Shown here: in pieces, positions 45,467 to 52,785 of the stretch
Layout of the letters: each line of letters opens with the position of its first letter
Numbering within the stretch: the first letter of the stretch is position 1
From: an uncultured Bacteroides sp.
Lineage (GTDB): Bacteria; Bacteroidota; Bacteroidia; Bacteroidales; Bacteroidaceae
Direction: 5' to 3'
Assembly: GCA_947574505.1 (NCBI GenBank)
Contig: CANPJW010000006.1
Span: forward strand, 1-64,000
DNA: 64,000 bases
Made by a program: the position numbers and the translations under genes
Notes under the pieces: model-generated
The model's input: only the letters and a program-made list of their open reading frames with translations
Told to the model about the DNA's origin: nothing
Databases searched by the model: none

Positions 45467-47392
45467 TCAAATCCCCTTATCCTGCTTTATTATTATTTTC
45501 TGAATTTCAAGCTTATTGCCGGCTTGCTCTATCTGCAAGCGGAGCACACAAGCTCCGGCGGAAAGAGTGAGCTTGCCAATCTCCCGTTCCGCCCATTGTC
45601 CGGATTGAGGTAACTGCGCTATTTTTGTTCCAACTCCCGAATCAGAAGTTACGGACAAGAGAGAATTTCCTTTCGAGCGATAAACAAGACCAATTATATA
45701 TACTTTATCCGCAGGAACGCTTACTGTATAATTCATCCATTCTCCGTCTTCTGTTTGAGTAACTACATAGCTTTGCCCTTCTTTTTGCAGTTCTACCGCC
45801 CCGTCAGGCCTGTATACATTTCCACGTTTCTTCCCTACATTGTGATAGGTATGTCCCTCGGGATCTTCCGACAGACAATAATAGTCATAGTCAGCAGCCA
45901 ATATCTCACAAGGTAACGTATGGATTCCCGATACGCGCTTTCCTGTAGAAAAGGAAACGGGATCGCCTGCCATCCAGGGAGTCAGTCGCTTGGTTAATGT
46001 TCCCCATCCTGTCCATTCATAAAACCAGTTGGGTGCTATCCCCCAGTTTTCGCAACCGTGATGTTCTATCATATAATCACGGTAACGTTTCAGCCAGGTA
46101 TAGTCATTTGCAGGCAGTCCGGCACGTACCGCATAATGCGCCAGTGCCATTTCACGGGTTCCGCCACTACCTGCTACGTCTCCACGTCCGTGAGGAGATA
46201 CGGCTATGGATTCCCAACGTCCGCTACGACTCCTTATTTGCAGGAACTTCCCGTTCTCAAAGGTAACCTCGTCCGGATTCCTGCTATATCCTGTCGGTTC
46301 CCATGGTTCTTTCTGCTCTTCATAAGAACAGACTTTCGACAGGTTATACCGATAGTTCCATTCCAGTCCGGTCAAAAGACGATTATTCAGACAGCTATAC
46401 AAGGAATCTCCCTGATTCCATGCCATTTCCGCTATTGCTACATAATTATGGACTCCCGCCAACACATGTCCCTGATCGCGACTCGATTCCTGGCATTGCC
46501 CGTTCGGATAAATATAGTATTGCAGTTGCTCATCATAACCATAATCAGATATTTTGTTTTCTCTTCCCACCAACTTATAATCAATAATTGTCGGCGTTTT
46601 CCGAATCAGTTCTTCACTCGCAACCGGTGGACCGGGCGGATAAGGCAAATCATCTTCACGATGCTTCATCCCCAACAAATAACGATAGGCGCGTTCATAC
46701 ATTTTCTCGTTATCCAGATAAATCCCCATAGCCATTATACTGCGGGCTGCAAACAATCCCTGATTTCCAAAACGCGCCACGTCGAAATTATAGATGTTCC
46801 AGTAGAACGTTATTCCATTCTTCGAATCATCCCAATAATCGACATACTTGGCAGCTAAGTCCTCTGTATGACTATATCCCGGATAAACCAGCATATCCTT
46901 GAATCTCTGCCGATCTTCCTTTTTCCATCCCGGATAATCCCGCATCAGCTCTGCAGCATCTATCAACAGATAAATCTTTCCATTATCCAACGGCCCCGTT
47001 CCACGGGCACTGGTATTCGTATAATAAGAATTAGCATTCAAATACTCCACAGCTTTACGGGCATAGGCTTCATCATCGGTTAAATGCCAAAGCAATGCCA
47101 AATCATGAGCACGCCTGCCATCTATTCCTATAGTAGCGTTGAAACGCCCTTCTTTGATTTGTTTTCCCCGATTAGCTGCTACAGCCGTTAATGAAGAATA
47201 AGGAGATTCTTTCAATTTCAGAAAAGTTGAATAATAAGGTTCCTGCCTTGCTGCGACCATTGCTTTCATCCGGTCAAGATCACCCTGGGTATAAGTGATG
47301 CCCGGATGAACAAAGTTTCTTTGTGCCTGCACCGGAATATGGCCATTCCCTATCCATACAAGAATAATAAAGCAAATAATCCTGTCAATCAT
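45467..47392 (-). CDS. third alginate-lyase-fold enzyme with C-terminal beta domain
   Basis: 641 residues with a signal peptide (to VQAQ, residue ~24) and no clear lipobox, so probably periplasmic. It carries the QESSRDQGH segment (301-309) of the two shorter lyases, but the HYWANW segment is replaced by FYWNIYNF (about 196-203), suggesting a changed specificity. Other shared points are DGRRAHDLALLWHLT and WTGWGTLT near the end of the toroid. Residues ~520-641 form a beta-rich appended domain with DGEWMNYTVSVPADKVY, like CBM6-type modules. It precedes the HTCS gene with a 42-base gap and has two leader boxes upstream. Confidence 0.75.
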   Translation of the reverse strand: MIDRIICFIILVWIGNGHIPVQAQRNFVHPGITYTQGDLDRMKAMVAARQEPYYSTFLKLKESPYSSLTAVAANRGKQIKEGRFNATIGIDGRRAHDLALLWHLTDDEAYARKAVEYLNANSYYTNTSARGTGPLDNGKIYLLIDAAELMRDYPGWKKEDRQRFKDMLVYPGYSHTEDLAAKYVDYWDDSKNGITFYWNIYNFDVARFGNQGLFAARSIMAMGIYLDNEKMYERAYRYLLGMKHREDDLPYPPGPPVASEELIRKTPTIIDYKLVGRENKISDYGYDEQLQYYIYPNGQCQESSRDQGHVLAGVHNYVAIAEMAWNQGDSLYSCLNNRLLTGLEWNYRYNLSKVCSYEEQKEPWEPTGYSRNPDEVTFENGKFLQIRSRSGRWESIAVSPHGRGDVAGSGGTREMALAHYAVRAGLPANDYTWLKRYRDYMIEHHGCENWGIAPNWFYEWTGWGTLTKRLTPWMAGDPVSFSTGKRVSGIHTLPCEILAADYDYYCLSEDPEGHTYHNVGKKRGNVYRPDGAVELQKEGQSYVVTQTEDGEWMNYTVSVPADKVYIIGLVYRSKGNSLLSVTSDSGVGTKIAQLPQSGQWAEREIGKLTLSAGACVLRLQIEQAGNKLEIQKIIIKQDKGI

Positions 47393-47417
47393 AGTATTAC
47401 TCTTATTTTTCTTTTTT

Positions 47418-47430
47418 ATTACTCACGAAC
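47418..47430 (-). promoter_or_regulatory. TTCGT leader box with -7 element, third lyase
   Basis: On the minus strand TATCTTTG (a -7 match) runs directly into TTCGTGAGTAAT, 26 bases before the lyase ATG. It suggests that the TTCGTA part of these boxes covers the transcription start. Confidence 0.55.
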
Positions 47431-47471
47431 AAAGATAATTATTTTCATTTGTTTCTCTATATACAAAATCA

Positions 47472-47511
47472 AAATCTCCTATATTGATACTACGAACAAT
47501 ATAGGAGATTT
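47472..47511 (-). terminator. 15-bp hairpin terminator behind the barrel gene
   Basis: AAATCTCCTATATTG (47472-47486) pairs perfectly with CAATATAGGAGATTT (47497-47511); leftward it runs into a T-rich tail. The loop contains TTCGTAGTAT, another copy of the leader box. Confidence 0.75.
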
Positions 47512-47549
47512 ACCTATCTATAACCGGATATATTTACCGGATAACATAT

Positions 47550-49913
47550 TTATTGGAAAGTAGGCATCTTGAACCTATACAACAATCCACCTACCATAGA
47601 AGCTACATAATCAGGTTTTCCCTGTTTGATACCATCGTATGTATCTGTACGGACACCCACCTTAGGTTCGGCATACAAATAGACGGAAGAGGCTACCCGC
47701 AGTTTAAACTGCACACCGGCATCCAGTCCCGGCACTACCTGAAACTCTCCGTTACGACGAGACAAGCCGGCAGTGACTCCCATAAAAGGTACGACATCTA
47801 TCACATGATCGGAACTATACCCCTTTGTTAACGTAGCCAAACTCATCATGTAATCCATCCCTAAACCGGCATAATGCAAAGGCAATTTATTCTGTGCCTT
47901 CGACTTATACAGGATTGTCCCGTTGATACGCCATGCAGACAGCGGAGTGTACCATTTGCCGAAACTTCCCTTCGCCTCCACACCTGCGTTCTTCACCAAA
48001 TCCTTGTTGCCAACCAGCAAACTACCCATTCCGAGTGCCCCTGATATGAAGTAACGTTTGTCATCCTTATCAAACACACTGCGATTGGCTGCTTTTGAAT
48101 AAGGAACAAAGCGGTAATGGAAACCGGCATTGACGCCTACCAATACATCTTTCTGCATAAAACCTAAGTTTCCTTCGATGAACTTGTCTCCATACATTCT
48201 GACTTGCGGTTCGATATACAGACCGAAAAAGTCATTCACATGCCATAGCCCCTGTATGCCAGCATTTATACCCGGTTGAAACTTATGGTCTGAATTATTG
48301 GTATACGCCAGGTTGACACCCACAGAAGCTATGAAATCAAAGATACGGTCAGGATTGTAACCGTCCATGGTAGACGTAATATTCCACAAATAATCAAGAC
48401 CGCCACTGACGCTGATATGACTGAGTCTGCCCTCTTTAATATTACCGGGAACTAGATAGTTCGTAAAGAACCCGCCCGTACCTACCAGACGCAAACCGGA
48501 ATAAGCAGTCAGCCACTTACCAAGAGAGACAGAAGCCTGCGGACCTAAAGAACTGAGGTTTTCAAAATTCTTCTTATTCAAAAACATTTGCAGACCAACT
48601 CCTGAAGTCATAAACAGATTGTCTGAGATATGATTGTTTGAGAATCCGTTCTTCGGACGTGCCGCACGGTCAATTGTATGATAAGTCAAACCTAAATTCA
48701 ATTCTCCAAGCTGGTCTGTACCACGCAATCCACATCCGCCTGCATATCTCTTATGATAAACATTGAGACGAGGTTCTATAAATAAATCCATGGAACGGTT
48801 GAGACGGAAACTTCCTTGTACGCCTACTCCTATCCCCGGAGCGTACTTGCCAGAATTCTCCACCCCTTTTGTCCCAGCCAGATTAACTCCTGCAATACCA
48901 ATTAAATTAAAGACCCTATCTTCATCATATCCCCACAGAACACTATTGAGATTCAACATATAATCCGCATGCAAATCAATATGTTTGAAATATCTGTTCT
49001 TACTACCGGCAGGTGTATCCGAAAAACCGACCGTTCCGGACAGACGCAGCCCGGAAGAAGGGCTGAACCATTTACCGATTCCGGCAGAGAACTGGGGACC
49101 CAAGCCTTTAATTGTATTCTTGATTCCTGAAACTTTCAGGGTACTGATACCACCGGACAAAGAGATAAACATATGATTCTGGAACGAACTGTTATCAAAT
49201 TCATCGAAATGAATCTTAGTACCCATCGGAGCGGCAGGCATATATGTCAGACCAACCAGGACCGAACCTCCCACTTGATAATTTCTCCAACTTCCCCTAT
49301 GTGACAAAACATCATTATACCATCCTATCTGTGGCTCTACAAACAAGTCCAATGTATGGGAAAGACGTATATTGCCTTGTAAACCAATATGGGCACCATA
49401 ATAAAATTCACCTCCACCTTTCAGATTCGGATATTTTTCAGAACGTTCACTGTTATCACCGACCTTAGAATAACCGGCTTCTACACCAGCTATTCCAAAC
49501 AACTCAAAACGACGGTTCGGATTGTACCCATATGCCAAGGAAGACATATTCAGCAGATAATCCAGGCTACCGCCACCCATCTTTATTTTAGAATCATATA
49601 TTTTCGATGGCAAATACCCCATGTTCACCCCTATCCTGAGTCCGTGAACCGGAGTAATCCATTTTCCCATAAAAAGACGAGCGGTCATACCCAATCCGTC
49701 CTGGGTCTCCTTACCCGAAAGCAAACTATACGGACCTACACCGGCAGAGAAGAAGAGATGTTCATTAAACTTATTGCTCTCAAACTTCTCATTCGCTGGT
49801 CTTTTCTGCAACATATATTGCAATGCACCATAATCCTGTGCCTGTAAGGTGACAGCAAGCATCAGAAATAACGCCACCGCCACATATTTATTTTTAATTC
49901 TGAGGATATTCAT
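47550..49913 (-). CDS. four-repeat outer-membrane beta-barrel-like protein
   Basis: 787 residues after a signal peptide (to LQAQ). The body is four tandem repeats of about 185 residues, beginning near NEHLFFSAGVGP, QNHMFISLSGGIS, SDNLFMTSGVGLQ and DKRYFISGALGMG. Each repeat has a GKW.TP..GLR..G core, a DYL.N..S...GY..DR.F....I.GV segment and a LF.EP segment close to its end. The alternating hydrophobic pattern fits short outer-membrane beta-barrels. Four in one chain is unusual. It is last of a three-gene unit with the OmpA-like and DUF3575-type genes. No enzymatic motif; function unknown. Confidence 0.7.
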   Translation of the reverse strand: MNILRIKNKYVAVALFLMLAVTLQAQDYGALQYMLQKRPANEKFESNKFNEHLFFSAGVGPYSLLSGKETQDGLGMTARLFMGKWITPVHGLRIGVNMGYLPSKIYDSKIKMGGGSLDYLLNMSSLAYGYNPNRRFELFGIAGVEAGYSKVGDNSERSEKYPNLKGGGEFYYGAHIGLQGNIRLSHTLDLFVEPQIGWYNDVLSHRGSWRNYQVGGSVLVGLTYMPAAPMGTKIHFDEFDNSSFQNHMFISLSGGISTLKVSGIKNTIKGLGPQFSAGIGKWFSPSSGLRLSGTVGFSDTPAGSKNRYFKHIDLHADYMLNLNSVLWGYDEDRVFNLIGIAGVNLAGTKGVENSGKYAPGIGVGVQGSFRLNRSMDLFIEPRLNVYHKRYAGGCGLRGTDQLGELNLGLTYHTIDRAARPKNGFSNNHISDNLFMTSGVGLQMFLNKKNFENLSSLGPQASVSLGKWLTAYSGLRLVGTGGFFTNYLVPGNIKEGRLSHISVSGGLDYLWNITSTMDGYNPDRIFDFIASVGVNLAYTNNSDHKFQPGINAGIQGLWHVNDFFGLYIEPQVRMYGDKFIEGNLGFMQKDVLVGVNAGFHYRFVPYSKAANRSVFDKDDKRYFISGALGMGSLLVGNKDLVKNAGVEAKGSFGKWYTPLSAWRINGTILYKSKAQNKLPLHYAGLGMDYMMSLATLTKGYSSDHVIDVVPFMGVTAGLSRRNGEFQVVPGLDAGVQFKLRVASSVYLYAEPKVGVRTDTYDGIKQGKPDYVASMVGGLLYRFKMPTFQ

Positions 49914-49932
49914 CGTTTACTCTGTATTATCA

Positions 49933-51966
49933 TTATTTAAGTTTCTGCTCTTCCGGCAACAAGTCAATAATATCACCGTCCACTCTCGCTGTCTCCAGTA
50001 AGGATGGGTCTAATTCAAGGGCTTTCTCAATACTCATAATAGCATCACCCACTTTCTCCAAACGGTTAGCAACAATCGCTTTCACATAATATTCGCGGGC
50101 TGTTGTCACATTCATGGCAGAAATCTTCTCCCATGCTTCCTCATTTCTCTTCATCGCCAGCAACATTACCACCTCATTGAAAGGACTCGTAGCCGCCACC
50201 TTTTCGAAAGCATCCTTATAGTAACCAGCCAAAGCCTGTACGATGGCCTGCAAATCCTCAGAAACAACTCCTTCGGGAACCAATGTCAATACGGAATCCG
50301 CCTTGGTATATTTTCCTTCATGCAGCAAGGCGATAGCCTGATTGGACAACAATTCTACCGGTGCAGACTTGCTGACAAACGGTTCGAGGATACGTGAATC
50401 CGGCGCATCTTTCTGTATGTTTGATACCGCCAGTTCATTGGCCGCATACGTAAAGTTATCGTAAAGTTCAAGAGCCTCCCTGCAATACTTCTCCCTTTCA
50501 TCCGGAGTTTTTGCCATCGTAATCATACGATAATATTCGAAACGTGTCAGTTCCTTCGGATTCGTGTTGTAAAGTCCCCTAATCTCATCGTCAGTCAGGA
50601 GACGGAAGATAGAATAACCATACGTATATTGCACTTTTCTCAACTTAGGCAGATAGGTAGCAGATATTTCCTTGTAGAAAGGTTTCGATTTCAATACATT
50701 ATTCAAGCGATAAGGAACGGATTCGTATTGCTTGATCAAATCCTCTACTTCCTTGGCAATTTCCGGTTTAGCGTCTTTCTTCAGTAATTCCGCCACTTCT
50801 TTCCATGAAGCTACCGCCGCATCCGCTTTCACTTCCAGCAGTTTGCGCGTTTCCGGGTCCAGTTGTGACAGGATACGTTCCAATGCCTTGTTTGTACGCA
50901 GTTGTGCCAGTTGCAAGTTTCTCTCGTATGAACCATCCGGTGAAGCCACACCCGTAATATGGAAACTCTTCAATGAAGCATCCGGATTCGTCTCAATAGC
51001 ACGAAGTTCCTCATTCAATCGATTCAGTTCCAACTGATTATGAGGATTCTTATCATCCAAATCGGCTTTACCTACCAAGAATGTGAGATTTACTTCCCCT
51101 TTCGTATCCCGTAGCTGCATGACAGGTTTCGGAAGATACTTCTCATCCGTCAGATTGAAAGCGGAAAACTTGTACTCCAGAAAACGTAGCGGGTTGACAG
51201 TTCCGCGTGCAATGGAGAAAGAATCACGATAAATGATGTTCCGATAGTTCTCCATCGCAAGATGCACGTCCGCACGGTAATCATGTTGTAGATACTCTAT
51301 ATAAATAGAATCATGATAAGCGATAATATCCCTCTTACGCGAAGAAGTCGTTTTCACCTGAATATATTCATGCAAAGGATCTTTATCCAAATCATAATCA
51401 TACATCCGCTTTTGTGTCGTATTGTAAGTACCGCCGTCGAATACCACAGGACGCATCAGCAAACGTTTTTTGAGTGTCACATCATAAATGGAAGGTTGCA
51501 ATACTAACCGGCGATGCGAGTTAAACATCTCTTTAGGCACCGGCACACGGGTTTTCAGATGGAAATAATTACCTTTGATTTCGATATCCGTCGGTTCCGG
51601 AATCACTTTATCTTTTACTTTGGAAGTAACCGTCACTTCGTCCAGTTCGATGACAGCATCTTTCAGCACTACATCAAGAATCTGCTTTCCCGCCACCTTC
51701 ACCGTCTTGTCCTCATAACCGACGCATGTAAACTTCAACGAGCCGTTCTTTTCCACCAATACACTATAACGGCCATCCTCGTCAGACATTTCTATACGTT
51801 CGTCATTGACAGGATTGAGCACATTCACATTCGGAACACTTTTCCCCTGCGGGTTTGTGATATGTCCTTGCACACGGATACGTTGAGCAAATGCATCCAT
51901 GCCGACCAACATCATTGCCACGAAAAGTACACCTATTAATCTACCACGTTTCAAATTGATTTTCAT
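49933..51966 (-). CDS. carboxypeptidase-D-like / OmpA-like / TPR envelope protein
   Basis: 677 residues with a signal peptide. An N-terminal carboxypeptidase-D-like Ig domain (about 28-112: RIRVQGHITNPQGKSVPNVN) is followed by a middle region with no clear match. Near residue 340 a segment reads FHITGVASPDGSYERNLQLA followed by QLRTNKALERIL, resembling the OmpA peptidoglycan-binding core (I.G..D..G....N..L...R...V...L). The C-terminal ~170 residues are TPR-like helices (VGDAIMSIEKALELDPSLL). It probably links the envelope and the cell wall or acts in assembly of a surface structure; related genes often lie beside DUF3575 proteins and fimbriae. 19 bases upstream of the barrel gene. Confidence 0.65.
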   Translation of the reverse strand: MKINLKRGRLIGVLFVAMMLVGMDAFAQRIRVQGHITNPQGKSVPNVNVLNPVNDERIEMSDEDGRYSVLVEKNGSLKFTCVGYEDKTVKVAGKQILDVVLKDAVIELDEVTVTSKVKDKVIPEPTDIEIKGNYFHLKTRVPVPKEMFNSHRRLVLQPSIYDVTLKKRLLMRPVVFDGGTYNTTQKRMYDYDLDKDPLHEYIQVKTTSSRKRDIIAYHDSIYIEYLQHDYRADVHLAMENYRNIIYRDSFSIARGTVNPLRFLEYKFSAFNLTDEKYLPKPVMQLRDTKGEVNLTFLVGKADLDDKNPHNQLELNRLNEELRAIETNPDASLKSFHITGVASPDGSYERNLQLAQLRTNKALERILSQLDPETRKLLEVKADAAVASWKEVAELLKKDAKPEIAKEVEDLIKQYESVPYRLNNVLKSKPFYKEISATYLPKLRKVQYTYGYSIFRLLTDDEIRGLYNTNPKELTRFEYYRMITMAKTPDEREKYCREALELYDNFTYAANELAVSNIQKDAPDSRILEPFVSKSAPVELLSNQAIALLHEGKYTKADSVLTLVPEGVVSEDLQAIVQALAGYYKDAFEKVAATSPFNEVVMLLAMKRNEEAWEKISAMNVTTAREYYVKAIVANRLEKVGDAIMSIEKALELDPSLLETARVDGDIIDLLPEEQKLK

Positions 51967-51998
51967 TCTCTTTTCTGACTAGCTAATGTTCATTCTAA

Positions 51999-52556
51999 TT
52001 ATCGAATAATATAAACAAAGGATACCCCCAGTTTGACAGGCGCAATGGTAGTCTTAGTATCATTGACCGTACCCGGTCTCAGAGTACCCTTATCGTATTT
52101 AAACTGACGGTAACGCAACACGCCTACGCCGGCAGTCGCTTCGATGTTCCAGTGGTCACCCAGTACCCATGCATATCCATAGGTCAACCCGGCAGCGCAT
52201 GCATCACCTTTGTGATTCACATCCTTCACCATCATATTAAAATTATTCACGAAAGCGGTGATTCCAAGAAAATGGCTCACCATCGGACGATTTAGCCAAT
52301 AACGTACTTCAGGCTGAAAATGCGTGAAAGTAGTTTTGAAATTGTCAGTACTGATTGGGTTTGCGGCAATCCCCATATTTAAGGAGATATGACGTCCCAA
52401 AACGAACTCGGCTTCAATGTTAGGACTGGCCGTCAGCCATCCCAATGCATTTGTTTTTACAGCCACCCGTTGTGCGTGTACATGTACACCACAAAACAAT
52501 AACAGAAATGATAACGCAGCTATTGCCCTGCGACCATTCCTCATCACATATACCAT
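51999..52556 (-). CDS. DUF3575-like outer-membrane protein
   Basis: 185 residues with a signal peptide (to VHAQ). The pattern RVAVKTNALGWLTASPNIEA followed by SLNMGIAANP, and FQPEVRYWLNRPMVSHFLG, fits the DUF3575 family, small outer-membrane beta-barrels often encoded with OmpA-like partners. It is first in the three-gene cassette, 32 bases before the OmpA-like gene. ATG 52556 is used; ATG 52544 is an alternative. The gap upstream contains two copies of TTTCCCACTAAA-type sequence and a terminator, so the unit has its own promoter. Confidence 0.72.
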   Translation of the reverse strand: MVYVMRNGRRAIAALSFLLLFCGVHVHAQRVAVKTNALGWLTASPNIEAEFVLGRHISLNMGIAANPISTDNFKTTFTHFQPEVRYWLNRPMVSHFLGITAFVNNFNMMVKDVNHKGDACAAGLTYGYAWVLGDHWNIEATAGVGVLRYRQFKYDKGTLRPGTVNDTKTTIAPVKLGVSFVYIIR

Positions 52557-52600
52557 AATTTATTTCCCACTAAATATTTCCCACTAAAATATTCACCCAC

Positions 52601-52646
52601 AAAAAGGGCTTCCTGCCCATATTATACATAATTTGGACAAGAAGCC
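52601..52646 (-). terminator. intrinsic terminator of the heparinase-like gene
   Basis: GGGCTTCCTGCCC (52606-52618) pairs with GGACAAGAAGCC (52635-52646) with one wobble and one bulge; leftward it ends in a T-run (52601-52605). It separates the lyase gene from the DUF3575 cassette. Confidence 0.7.
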
Positions 52647-52785
52647 GCAAAATTAGAAAAAATATAGCATTAAAAACGTTTAGACACGTTTTTTTTGTTT
52701 TTTATCGCAACATTTTTCCAGTCTGGAACGCAATATACCATATTACGTATAAAATATACAATTTTTCCAGCTTATAAATAAAACA

